From Centropus unirufus (Eukaryota > Chordata > Aves > Cuculiformes > Centropidae): a DNA stretch of 64,000 nucleotides. The stretch covers positions 284,473-348,472 of the forward strand of contig VYZI01000574.1 in NCBI GenBank assembly GCA_013397695.1. The letters are read 5' to 3'. The notes under the pieces were generated by a model. The model searched no databases. It worked only from the letters and a program-made list of their open reading frames with translations, and had not been told where the DNA came from. How positions within the stretch are numbered: the stretch's first letter is position 1; each line of letters starts with the position of its first letter. Of this stretch, positions 24,421-37,100 are shown one piece after another. The translations under genes were made by a program, and so were the position numbers.

Positions 24421-27400
24421 ATGCTGGGAGTTCTCAGTGAGCTGGGCTGTGAGACCTGGGAACGTCTTCCAGCCAAGTCAGGGAACTGTAGAGACAGCCG
24501 CAGTCTCAGTCAAGGGAAGAAGTGAGCAGGAGGGTGGAATGTATTGAAATTGCCTGTTTCTTTTGTCCAGGCATCCAGAGTATTCACCAAACATCTGTTT
24601 CTCAGGTCGCAGTCAGGAACAGGGAAGACGGCAACGTTCTCCATCTCAGTTCTGCAGTGCCTAGATATACAGGTAATTCCATAAGACGTGCTAAAAATGC
24701 TTTTAAACTGTATTTTTCATTATAAAAATCTCTGGGTTTGGGGTGAATTAATGACAGTGTACACTGAAAACTTTTCGTTATGAGGAGTGCACTTTAGGCA
24801 ATTTTCTGGATGGAAATTTCACCACTCTGTTAGAATTTTACCATTAAACTTAGCTTGGCAAGAATGAGTTCAGGTAAAGTCTCGAAAACATAAGGTTGGC
24901 TGTAACAGCTGACCTCTCTTGCGTATTAGAGGATTAAATTAAACTCTCAGCAACCAGAAGTCCTAACGGCATCAGCAATCTGTCTGAACAGTCGGCACAC
25001 GTTGCACGGAATCAGACACAAATTTTTGACTGACAAATGTTTTCTTTTGTTCCAGTCAGGGGTCTTGTGTCCATCCACTTGGGTTTTTTTAAGTATAACT
25101 TGAATGTGTGGATGTCATTGAACAAAATAATGATTTTCTGTGGGCCAGTGCCCTCTTAAATAAAGCTTAGATTGTTTCTCACCTGTCACTGCCTGGGGAC
25201 TTAAAAATAAATTGTGCATTTTAAGTGAAAATGTCAGCTTTTTGTTTATTTTCTGTCAAGCGCTCATTTTTCAAATAAAAACTTCAAAACATTCAATTAG
25301 AATCTTCATGCACGTTTGTTTCTTTCCAAGAAAAAGTACCCACTTTTAAATGGTTTTCAGAAATTAGGTTGGAATGAAAAATGAGCTGTAAACGAGCTGC
25401 TTATATGATGTCTTGTCAGAAATAATTGAGGCTGTCCCTGTGTAAAGGCTCTGCATGAGAACAGCTTTCGCAGTCTACTGACCCTTGTAAACACTTGTTC
25501 TTAGCCCAAAATTCTCTGATTAATGCTTCAGATGTGACATTTCAGAGCACTGTGGGACTTGTGATGTCTGTTAAGGCTTAGGTGATTAACTTGTGATTAA
25601 CTGCCGTGTGAATGTCTGTTTTAACGAGGTTCGTGAGACCCAGGCGTTGATCTTGGCACCAACTCGGGAGCTGGCTGTACAGATTCAGAAGGTAGGAGCA
25701 TTTTTATTGCGGTCTGGAGAGCCCCTGCATGGCCTGGGACTGCTTCTCAGGTGTTCCACTGAAGACCTTAAAGCAGAACTTCTGCTTTTTCTTTCTGTTT
25801 CTGAAAGGAGTAAGAAATTCTAATAAAGGGCTGCTTTGCTTATCTGTTGAATATCCATTCTTCTGTACATGTCCATGTTTGGTTACAGTATTAGGTTTTA
25901 CACATTCCTAACTGATTGTTTAATGACAGCAATTTCAAAACAGTTGTGATCCCTGGGGAACTGAGTTCCCAGTGTCTGAAAAGCCTCTGTTGAGGTTTGG
26001 GTAACAGAGAAAAAAAACAAAACAAACCTTTAACTGCTTGAGCTTACATCTCCGTAAAGCACTGTATGGTTGTGCAGACATGTATCTCTTCAGAAGTACA
26101 AACTTCACCAGAGCTCAGTTATTAAGCCATTCCTTTGTACCAACACAGGGGCTTCTTGCTCTGGGAGACTACATGAATGTCCAATGTCACGCCTGCATCG
26201 GAGGGACCAACGTAGGTGAAGATATCCGAAAGCTGGATTATGGACAGCATGTTGTTGCGGGCACTCCAGGCCGTGTGTTTGGTAAGGAGATGTGGGATGC
26301 TCCATCCCCTCCGGCTTCAGACCGGAGTTGTGCCCTGGGAACTTCCTGCAACTTCTATGCGCTTAGATTTGACGTAGCGTGAAAATTATTTTTATCATGG
26401 CACCATTAAAGTAACATTCATGTTACTATTAAAAAGCCTCTATAATATATAAATGTATATGTTAAAGTCTAAAAAGGTAGCAACTTGCTAGAATAAGAGC
26501 TGGAAAAGCCTGGAAAGAATTCAGTGGAGGTAGGATTTGAATTTTCTTTGTATTTTGCTTTATATTGTTGAAATGTTTCTTTATATGGAGCCTGGGAAGG
26601 AAAAGTATTTTATAACCGTAAAATGTTAGTATCTCAAGGAATACATCAGAACCTTGGAGGAGATAAAAGCTTGAATGTCAAAGTTTTGACATTTCATTAT
26701 CAAAGTTAGGTCCACATTTTCTGTGCACTGGCCATTGGTTTCCCTGTTAAATTGAGCGTGTTTGTAGCTGGTGCCTTCTGGTTTCATTGCATACAGGTCT
26801 TCCATGTTTACTCTTCATGACAGTTACGATAGGGACAGCATTAGCCTTCAAGCTCACATCTTCTGGGTCTTTGAGGAGCAGGCAGCATTTTCTTACATGA
26901 GCTCCTGTCACTGGGAGAACATAGAGCTGGTCTCCACAAGTGAAGAGAAACCCAGAAAAGAAGCAATTGCTGAGCTGGGCTGGCTGATGCCGCACACTAA
27001 CAATACTTTTCTCTCGTGGTATTAAGGGATCACACAAGCTGTGCACTTATTCGAACAGGATGTGGATTTGTCCAGTCTGTTGATGAAAACTTCACATAGC
27101 GTTTCATATTTCCTGTATCCAGCTGCAGGAAAGACTTGGGTCATCTGTCCTGTGCAGTTTAGCAAATGACATCCCACAGCGTGGACTCTCCCATGGCAGT
27201 GCTCCCTTAGCTGGGCTGCAGAGTGCAGTGGACATGTTGCAGCCCTGGCTGTGCCGCCTGTCACCCAAAACCAGTCTGTTGACAACAGGGGAATTGCAGT
27301 TCCTCCTCCAAAATGTTCTGCCAGCAGCTGGGAGCAGTGTAGGCTCACTTGCTTTCAGAGCCATTTCATCTTACAAAGTGAAATCTTACAGATATGATCC

Positions 27401-30400
27401 GTCGTCGTAGTTTAAGGACACGTGCCATCAAGATGCTGGTATTGGATGAAGCGGATGAAATGCTCAACAAAGGTAAAATATTTGTCTCACTTTTACTTTC
27501 TCCTCGTCTCTTTGATCCCCGTTCAGGTTCCAGCTGGCAGTCCTGCTTCTGAAAACAGTTGGTTCTGCCAAAGGTAGATGATTATGAGTTAGTTATAGAC
27601 TCTGTCAGTTTACATGACTTAGAATGTTGTGTCTGATTGAGTTGTAGCGTCCTTCTCAATAGTTATAAATTTTAGAGTGATGCCTTCCATAACTTACTGT
27701 GTACCACAGCCGTATGTAGTGGGTTTGGTAAAATGAAGATGGGGTGATAGGTGTGACCCTGGCTCTGAGTCACTGATTCACTCATCAATGTTCTCTCATT
27801 GCGTAGGTCCAATACTGAATACTAGATCAGTTTGTGATAGAGCAGGATATTCAGGAGAAAGGTGGGCTAATTGTTCTGTCCTACTTGATGTGCTTTCCAG
27901 GTTTTAAGGAGCAGATTTATGATGTGTACAGGTACTTGCCCCCAGCTACACAGGTGGTTCTGATCAGCGCCACTTTGCCTCATGAAATTCTAGAGATGAC
28001 CAATAAATTCATGACGGATCCCATTCGCATCTTGGTGAAACGGTGAGTTTCCTTGGAAAGAGTAGGAGCTCTTTGGGTTGGTCTGGCCCTGGGTGGTTCA
28101 CCACATTAGCAGATTTAAGTGTGCAGTCTCTCACATTCCTTCTCACCATTGTTCAGGTGTGTGCAGCCAGTGCTGTTTTCCAGCAGAGGCTGTCTTGTCT
28201 CTCTGATATTATCCTTGCCCAGTTCTGTTTGCTTCTGCTCAGCCTGACTCCCCACTCACCCTTCCCGTGTGTAGCAGGTTTTTTTTCCCAGGAGTCCCAT
28301 CTTTCACACCTACCCAATTCCCATGCTCCTCCACAGGATCCATTACCTGGTCGTCTCCATTACCTGTTACCTAGCAAGCCAGAAAGGCCTTTAGCCGACT
28401 GATCTTGAATGCTTTTAGAGGCATAGCTTGTTTCTGGTGGAGTCACAGGTCCTCATGCACTGGAACTCAACAGGAGTCAAGAGGAGTTAAGTATAGGCAA
28501 CCTGACAGGAGACTCTTTTGTACCTGATCTCTTGCACTGGCCTGTTTTCTCCAGTCTGTCTTGTCAAGAACCATGAATGGCAAAACAATGAGAACAGAAA
28601 TGTTTCCCTTTGAAGCTGCCTGTCCAGGGCAGAGAGGGTGTCCCAGGTCTGTTGCTTGGATTGCTGTGGGACTTTGTAGAACACCTTGGCCTTGTGTATA
28701 GAGCCAGCAACCCCCAGCATAGAAGTGTCACCTCCTTGTGGTGTGGTGTACCTGTTCTTCCCTACAGTGACGAGTTGACCCTTGAAGGAATCAAGCAGTT
28801 TTTCGTGGCTGTGGAGAGGGAAGAATGGAAGTTTGACACCTTGTGCGATCTCTACGACACGCTCACCATCACCCAGGCTGTCATCTTCTGTAACACGAAG
28901 AGAAAGGTACAGCAGCCATCAGCTGGGTTGTTAGTAGCAGAGGGGGACTCAGCGAAGAACACTCAGACAAACCTGGCTAAGAGGGCTGGTTGTTTCCCCA
29001 CTTGGGAATAATTTAGCAAGATCCGAAGTTAAATGTTTGTGGACTGTGCCTAGCTTACAGGAACACTTGCTAGAGCTGCCTTTGTAGAGCAGTAGAACTA
29101 TCAGGTAAGAATGTGTTTCATTCTTCCAGTTGCTTGTAATCCTGGCAACAGACCCATGGTTTCTGATTAATTGCCCTTAATTCCTCTTCCTTCAGGGCTT
29201 GTGGAGCCCTGACAGCCAGTGCTTTGCAAGGATTATTTATTTCCATTACCTCCGGAATGCTTGTTAAAGTCTCTCTCAGTCCTTGACATCATCTGTCTGC
29301 AAACACTCCAAGCACAACTTGCACATTCGACTGCTCTGAGGGAGAGCTAACCCAGGCTGTGCTTGGCTGTACCCACAGGTCGATTGGCTCACAGAGAAGA
29401 TGAGGGAAGCCAACTTCACCGTTTCATCTATGCATGGGGACATGCCACAGAAGGAGAGAGAGTCCATCATGAAAGAGTTCCGATCTGGTGCGAGGTAAGT
29501 GCCTTAAACAGTGTTGCTTACAGTACTGCTGCCTCAAGGTAGGATTTCTTGTGTCTGAAGGGACCAGGCCTCAGAAATCTATAATGCTTCTCCTCCTCTG
29601 AAGGGCCTTGTTCAGGTCAAATTAGGAGGAGCTCTGATTCCCTGTTCCCCTGCGGTGTTGCAGGGATGGGAGGTTGCCACTGTCCAAGGAGGGGTGATCA
29701 TACTTGCCGGCATAGAAATAGTCTGGTTTATTCTGCTGAAAAGGTTGGGAGTTACTGCACTTAATATAAATAAAAAAAAAATATTTGGATCTGTCCTTTC
29801 TGTGTTAAACTCTAGGGAGTGGGATATTCTTGTGAAAGACCAAAGCTGTCTTGGTACCAGATGACTTCTCTGAACTTTTGTGGTGCTGCAAAGAACGCTT
29901 TTCCGTGCAATATGGTTGATGCTGGTGCTGTGCTGTGGGGAGGGAGGAGCACAGGACAGCAGAGGATGCCCTGTGCTGGAGACAGTGACTTCTTTGCTCT
30001 CACACCCACCTCAGTGTGGAACAGCCATAATGGTCCCCTTCTCTTTGCAGCCGAGTCCTTATTTCAACAGATGTTTGGGCAAGAGGCCTGGATGTGCCTC
30101 AGGTGTCCCTGATCATCAACTATGACTTGCCTAACAACAGAGAACTCTACATACACAGGTAAGCTCAACTTTTGCAGGGGGTGCGGCTGAATTACCCTTC
30201 CCTAAGGAGGCTCCATTCCCTCTTCCCTTCTGCCATCACAGAATTGGCCGGTCAGGCAGATATGGCCGAAAAGGGGTTGCCATCAACTTTGTGAAAAACG
30301 ATGACATCCGCATCCTTCGGGACATCGAGCAGTACTACTCCACCCAGATTGATGAGATGCCCATGAATGGTGAGCACAGGCCAGCCCTGGCGAGGCTGCT

Positions 30401-30612
30401 GCCCTCCTCCAGCTGGGAACTGGGGTGTGATGTCTGGAAGAGAAGTGCCAGATGCTTTGATCTGCCACACACCTCTGTTCCTAGGCCGGACTAACCTATC
30501 CTTCCCTGGGAACAGCAGTAGGTGCCCTATGATGCTGGGCTGTGGCTCTTAGCACACACAGTGTACACTTAAATTCTCATTTTCTCTTGTTTCAGTTGCT
30601 GATCTTATCTGA
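24210..30612 (+). CDS. EIF4A3: ATP-dependent RNA helicase eIF4A-III, exons 2-12 (exon 1 in gap)
   Basis: eIF4A3 is the DEAD-box ATPase that clamps spliced mRNA as the core of the nuclear exon junction complex, with MAGOH, RBM8A (Y14) and CASC3. Exons: 24210-24282, 24606-24672, 25629-25691, 26149-26281, 27392-27472, 27901-28042, 28768-28906, 29379-29494, 30051-30158, 30242-30369, 30596-30612. All junctions are GT-AG and phase-consistent. Motifs in order: Q motif [12 protein letters not shown], motif I SQSGTGKT, Ia [51 protein letters not shown], ending MPMNVADLI. The protein is nearly identical to human eIF4A3 and reads [17 protein letters not shown], not the eIF4A1/2 version. Twelve exons in total would match human. 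Multi-exon structure rules out a retrocopy. Confidence 0.98.
24673..27391 (+). other. EIF4A3: EIF4A3 introns flanking the motif Ia and TPGR exons
   Basis: Three introns (24673-25628, 25692-26148, 26282-27391) separate short exons. They are AT-rich and hold no recognisable repeat. I looked for C/D-box snoRNA signatures because the related genes EIF4A1 and EIF4A2 host snoRNAs; no C box with a matching D box was convincing. Confidence 0.5.
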
Positions 30613-30744
30613 AGGTCCGTGTTTACCAAGGAAGCCTGTCTGTGTTTTGGACCACACCCTTTTATCATGTTTCTGGTCTATGTTCTTGAGTGGGGCTGTG
30701 CTTGGAAACTTGTGTAAATAATGTCTTTACTCTCACTCATCTTC

Positions 30745-30750
30745 AATAAA
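30745..30750 (+). terminator. EIF4A3: EIF4A3 polyadenylation signal AATAAA
   Basis: A canonical AATAAA, followed by an A-run, lies 133 bases after the EIF4A3 stop codon. It gives a very short 3' UTR, which fits an abundantly expressed housekeeping gene. Confidence 0.85.
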
Positions 30751-32372
30751 AAAAGGAAGTTTTACCATAACCCATGCTGAAGTACTTTAGTTTGGGTTAG
30801 ATGCTTCCATTCAACACTGGATGCTCTGTAGATCCAGGTTTGCTAGGCACAGAGCTTCTCCTTCTCCACCCTGTGGTTAATGCTGTTGGCATATTACCCG
30901 ATGTCAAGAAAACTAGAAAATGTGCATGAGTCCAAGGATCAGGCAGCTACAGGAAAAAAATCTGGGGCCTGGCTTGTAAAAATTGAGTTCTGTGATAGCC
31001 ACTATTTATGAATTTCTGGAACCAACAATCCTATCCCTCTCCTTGCTCCTCCCTAGGAGTCCAGGGCCACTAACAGTAAGGAGTTGATCAGAAGAGGTGA
31101 ATCTGCTCCAGCTTCCTGCCTGGATTGTGTGACTGGCAGCCAGACTGGGCTGGCATTCCCTCCAGGCCACCAACAACCCATGCTCAAGGCCCCATACAGG
31201 GCAATATTCCACATACACATGTGGCACCAATACCATCTACCTGTCCGTCCCCCCCCCGTCTGAGCAGGACAAAGGTCTGCTAGTGGCAAATAAAGATGTG
31301 CCCACGCAAGCTGTGGATTCTGTTAGTAACCAGGCAAGGTGGTTCTATTCATGCCCAGCAGCTGGGCTCTAGCCCCCTGTGCGCTTCAGGGCTGCACAGG
31401 GACAGGCTCCACAGCCTCGTGCCAGCTGCTGCTTCAGCCCACCTTGGCACAATCCCACAGCCAGAGCCCTCGGGCTACTGGCCCGAGCCACAGCCAGGGC
31501 CTCGGGCTGGCCCGTGGAGCCACTCCAGTTCGCTGCAGCCTCCTGCAGAGGGAGGTAAACAGCCCCAGGCCCCACTCGAGTAGAGGTCCCAGCAGGTAGC
31601 CCAGCCCTCTCAGCCCCTCCACTTGCCTTAGGCAGAAAGATGCACATCCAACCCCAGCTTAAGGCTGATTGAAGACCTGGCTCCCAGACCCCTTACCCTA
31701 CTTGCTGCCTGCCCGCGTTCCCACATAGAGGCACACCTTGTTCTGCAGCTGCCATCACTTGCTTCCCATTCATTCCAGGCCCCAGTTAGACAGCACTCCC
31801 ATGTGTACAATGCCACTGACCCAAAGGGCCCACTCCAATTGCCAGCACTTGGGCATCCATGCACACACAGAAAATGGGAGTCCCCTCCTCCACAGAGAAG
31901 GTGAGAACAGGAGTTAAAAAAAAAAGATAGCCATAGCCAACAGGAACACACATGAGGAGCCTGTTGCCATGACCAGCCCCTTTTCTCCACCTTCATCAAT
32001 CATTTTTTTCCCCTCACTTGTTCCTCTGAAGAAACGCCATAGCCCTTATCTTTTCCTACCCTTGATCCCTCCCCACAGAGTTGTATCATTCTGCAACTGC
32101 TAGCCAGCGTTCAGGAACTCCTCCCCCCAACAAGCCATTTCAGGAGAAATAAGAGAGAGCCTAGGAGAGCCCAGACAAAGCCTTCCAGCTTCACTGCTCC
32201 ATCTCGGACAGAGTTCTGCTCTTGCTGCTGCACAAGCGGGGCACAGCCAGCTCACACCTACCCAGGGAACACAAGCCGCAAAGGCAAGCATTGCCCTCCA
32301 AGACCACTGTGACTGTAGCCCCTTGACAATAGAGATTAATCACCAGAACATTAGATTGTTTAAATAACAGTA
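30751..32372. other. Intergenic sequence between EIF4A3 and ATL2
   Basis: The two genes converge here. No coding exon, RNA gene or known repeat was recognised. There is a C9 run near 31250-31258. Frames of up to 123 codons on both strands overlap and have no recognisable product. Confidence 0.55.
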
Positions 32373-32378
32373 TTTAAT
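32373..32378 (-). terminator. ATL2: Possible distal ATL2 polyadenylation signal ATTAAA
   Basis: On the minus strand ATTAAA occurs here, about 1.8 kb beyond the ATL2 stop codon at 34182. It would define a long 3' UTR of about 1.8 kb. Minus-strand AATAAA hexamers in the A/T repeat at 34096-34120 are a nearer alternative. Sequence alone does not decide between them. Confidence 0.35.
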
Positions 32379-34095
32379 CTGTACAGTTCGAGAGAACATA
32401 TCCTAGAATGCAACATTCCTACCTCATCTTCAGCATCATTCACCTGGAGCCAAGCCCCCATCTCCTGAGGGCAAGTAACCACCACTCCCCAGTAGTTCTT
32501 TATGGTACAACAGTCGCAGTCCAATCACCTTAGTCCTCACTGTAGAGGAGGAACAGGTAGCTCAAAGGTGATGGAAATCGTTACCATTTAGGAATGCAAA
32601 AAACCCTCAGGTATGGCACAGTCATTTCCAGTTGGAACTACAGCAGTTAATTCATTAGCTACCTTAACGCTCCACACATCTGAAAACATCTTACTCAGTG
32701 CTGATTTAGCTAAGAGTGAGAGAACAATGCCTGTCACAATTTCAGATACAGTTGTTGAAGCGACTCCACAAGTCAAGAAGCTGCTTTAGAACACCAGCAA
32801 GTTTTCCTGTACAGGGAGGAGAGACATGAGCTAGATCTCATCTTTCAGAGATGAGCATGAGAGGAACATCAGCTTCAACAGAAAGCTAGGAAGTACAATA
32901 GACAATTTGTTCATATAATTGTCAGGATAAGTTTGTTTTGGTTTTTTTTTTTTTAACATAGCTTAAGTAGTAGAATACACAGCTGAACTTTTTTTAAAAT
33001 AAGCACGAATTTAATTTCATATATACACAACTGATTTTAATCATGTACTGAAAATAAATTACAGGAAATAACTTTAAAATGCAACAGAAGACGAGTTTCA
33101 CAACAAACATTCCCACTGATTTTCCCAAGGGGGTGAGAGATTGCAGTGCTCAAGGCAGGTAAATTTCACAAGTATATAAAAAAAAACTCCAAACTGTTAA
33201 TGCATTCACACATTTATGATAGCCACAAACATTCCTTTACAGGAACTGCACTTAAAACTACCACAGAACCAGGTTTTGCCATGAACTACAAAACTTTGAT
33301 ACAAAATTGTATTTATATATTTATATTTCATATACATGCCCTATCTGTGATTTCTTACAAAATAAAAACTAAACACACTGTACAGACAATCCTAACTCAT
33401 TGCTTGGTAGCTGTAGGCAACATTTTTGGATGGATTTCCTCCCCCAGTAGAATTAATGGCAATATTCTATACATGAAGGCTAAACTGCAGAAAAAGACAG
33501 CTCTGTTCCGATCCGCACCTCCCTCAGGACCAGGTCTGCATGTCCAAGGCAAGGTGCCAGGTGCTCTGACGCACTGCCTCCCTCACAGGTCAGCCCTGCC
33601 AACAGCAGCGAGAGGAACCAATACATGCATTTGTGTAACACTGGTACAAAAGGCAATAAAGCAAGATACCTATTGTAACATGGTGGCTCTAATGGCTTCA
33701 CTGACAGGAGTCACTCAGTACACAGAACCCCTTGTTCGAGGAAGTGAAGGGACAGCATGGACCAGAGGACATTTGGCAAGAGCACATCTGACATGAGTCT
33801 GATCGTCACACTTCCCTGAAATGACCTCCTGCAGAGGACAAATGCCCACCATAAATCAGAGGCTGCATCAGCTCAAACATCAGGGGAGGATCCCTCCCCA
33901 CACCCCAAATGCACCTTTGCACAGTTCACCGGGACTGGACATCAGAGATGCCCTCCCACCCACCCCAGCGCCCTCCACATGGCACCAGCTCATCTCAGAA
34001 GCAGAGCACTGACAGCCTTCGTCTTCCCAGGTGATTGCAGCGATCTGTAAAGCCAGTCACACTAAACTACTTCTACAGTTGATTGTAAACTTTGG

Positions 34096-34120
34096 TTTAT
34101 TTTTTATTTTATTTTATTAT
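34096..34120. repeat. A/T simple repeat (TTTTA)n
   Basis: Short run of TTTAT and TTTTA units just downstream of the ATL2 stop codon, within its 3' UTR on the minus strand. Read on the minus strand it contains AATAAA, so it might also work as a proximal poly(A) signal. Confidence 0.75.
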
Positions 34121-34181
34121 TGAGTTCTCATGGTACAGCAAGCATGTCTAGGATGAGGGCAGAGTTCAAGGTGATGAACTG

Positions 34182-37100
34182 TCAGTCTGTCTTTAGTCTG
34201 GCATGGTGAGACACCTGCTCGGTCAGGCCTGCTTTGATGGAGTTTTTTACAGATTGCCTCACATGATCCTCCATCAAATTATCACTCAAGGGCTTCAACA
34301 CCTGTGGAATGAGAAATGTGCAAAAACAAACAAAAATGAGGTAACCAAGGAAAAGAAGACAACATACAAAGAGATGACACTGGAAATAATGAAAAAAGCT
34401 CAGAAGTCTGACAAATTGGCATGAACTGAAAGAGAAATGAGTTCTGCTGCTACAGTAATGAGGCTAAATCAGTCACATGCAATGGACACAAGTGAGATCC
34501 CTCCTATATAGCAGTATTTCACCAACTTTGAACCACACTACAGTTCCTAGAAGATGGATGTGCAATTCCATACCCTCTATGCAGCATCAGTCTGGTATGG
34601 TTACAGCATTTATGCAGACCAGCCCAGACGGTCCAGCTTATTGTCCTATATGTGTAAGTGTGAACACTTCAGATACAGAAAGAAAGTTAAAAATACTGGC
34701 TAGTTTTTCTTCTTGTTATTGTTGGATGAGAGTCGCTGTCGTGGCACTGGTGTAAGAGCATGGCGAACCGTTCGGCGTCTAAGGACTTCAAAGAGTTTGG
34801 AAAACACCTAAAACATGAATTCAGCCATTAGGAAAAGTGGCTCTTGGAGGGCAGCAGAAAAAGTCGATTGATTTTAGAAACAAACTGATTGACAGTAACT
34901 TCTCACCTTCCTGGGATTCCTCTGAAGCAAGGAAGGAAAAGAAAGGCAGACATTAAGAAAACTCAATAGCAAGAACAGCATACAAAACCAGAATTACTCA
35001 GGAAGGACCCAAAAGTGCCTTGTGTATTGTTGGTGATGTGCAACTGTCACACCACCACCTGCAAGCTCTTTGGAGACCACCTAACTCCTACTTCACCCAC
35101 AAAAGGCAAGCTCCTGCCAGCATAAGCTAAGTTCTCCCCCTTCAAATCAGGCCTCAGATGCTCCAAGTGTCCTCCAGCAGCAGTGGCACCTTCACACCTC
35201 AAACTAACACCTTCCACTGCGCTCGTAGTGCTCTTCAGCCCAACCTCCAAAGCAACAAATGACAGCAGTGTAGGAGAGCCTCAACTTTAATCAATAGTTC
35301 GACAAGTATCTCAAAATTTAGTAGCCTGGTGAGCATTGAACTTCTATTATTAGAAGTCAGCTTTTTCCATGCTAGTTCAAGGAGCCTTGAACAGGCCAAT
35401 TTTTTATTATGTAGAAGGAAGCCTCTGTACAGAAGGCTCCAGCTATTTGCTTGTGCCATATTAATGTCATCCCAGGTAAGTTCAGGAAGTCTTTTATTTC
35501 TAGGAACAGTACCAAAGCATTTCCCTTTTGCTGGCACTGGACAGCTATTCTGAACGCTCTAAACACTTGCTAAGAGTTGGTCAGAAATGCTCTACAGTGG
35601 CTTTAGTGACACCACTGTGTCAACCGGATTCAAGCAGCAAGGGCTTTCTGCCCAGAGATTTCTCCTCCAGCTTTGCTACTCTTACAGACCTGTCACCATT
35701 CCTTTAAGGAATTTTTGTCTGTCAAGTAGTATTTACTGTGACACCAGCTGCACCAACTGAAGTTGTCATAGACAACACAAGTCTTCCTGAAGGATGACAC
35801 CTGATGTACATCCTCTTGTAGCTGCTGGCTGCTGCAACTCAACCAGCTCTCTCTGAGGTCTAATTAGCCCTCCAGTGTCACACCATCAGGTGAGGTGAGA
35901 GAGCAGCCTTTCCCCTTTCTTGCACCACCTGACATATTTTATCCCCCACATACACAGGGCAAGTTTATCACTTTCAAAGGATGATGGTACCTTCATCATA
36001 TTAAGGTACATGCCTTTAAAAGCAGAATCCTTTCCTCTGCACAAGTCACAAGACTTCAGAGAGCCCCTTCACTCTTTACCATCCGTGCACCTTGAAAGGC
36101 CTCTGGGTGACACTTTCAATAATACTCTGAGCTTGTTCAACATTCTTTGCATGTGGTACCTCGAGCTAGAGAGCAGTCACTTCTGAGCTGATTCTCCCTG
36201 TGGTAACATTAGCATTCTCAATGAGGTCTAAGCCAACTTCTCACTCACAGCGCTGAACAGGAACTGCTTGCAGTGCCTGCTCAAGAAAGGAAGATTTTTG
36301 CACTTAAACCAGATACCAACCTGTTCCCATATAGCTTCGGCGATCTGATCAATGGCTGTTCCAACTTCTCTGAATTCCCCAGAGTACTTAACGTATGCCC
36401 AAGTACAAAATGATATAAGAGCCATCCCCAGCACGAGATTACACAGGGTAGCTATGGAGTTCATACCAAGGAACCCAGTCAGTCCTGAGGTTATATACAT
36501 GGCAAACATGACTGCAAAGAGAGTGGCCGGGGTGCGGGCAGCATAAAAGATGTTTTTGCCATCGTTGTGCTTCACAAAGTTTGCATAGATCTCATCGATT
36601 TCCACTTCAAGCTGTTCCTGGTAGCGACGACAGAATTCCTCCCCTCCCATCTTCTTCACTGAGCAGAACTGCCTGACGGCTGACTCTCTGAAATCCTGGT
36701 GCTTCCGCTCAAGGTCCGATGGGGCAATGTAAGGCTTATCTCCCCCACAAACCTGTTAGAGCAATCAGACATGAAATCATCACACCGTGCGTATCTTTTG
36801 CTGTACAGAAGGCAAAACCTACTCCTTGCTGGCCCCCTCCCATGACACCATCAAGACCAGCTCCTACAGCTTTCTTGGCTCTTTGAGCCCTAAAGTCCTG
36901 TTTTAAGTGAAGCAACCAAAGGTACATTACATCACAGCACAGCAGAGGCCTTATCGGTCTGATTGTACACAGAACTACAGCACAGAACTGAACTCAAGAC
37001 TTTCAACTCTTCCCTTTTGGCAAGCCCAGAAGGACATCAGCCACACATACATTATGGTTATTAAAATGCAAGATAAAGAAATATCAGGAAACAGACAAAG

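Noticed and set aside
27075..27180. Possible C/D-box snoRNA in an EIF4A3 intron (TTGATGA)
   Set aside because: The C box has a mismatch and no properly spaced D box or terminal stem was found.
33146..33796. Plus-strand open frame of 216 codons near the ATL2 3' end
   Set aside because: AT-rich with no domain. It overlaps the probable ATL2 3' UTR in antisense.
36228..36320. Read-through C-terminus of ATL2 (after AIWEQ) continuing as VGIWFKC...
   Set aside because: It is intron sequence after a GT donor (CAG|GTTGGT). Two better C-terminal exons exist at 34700 and 34182.
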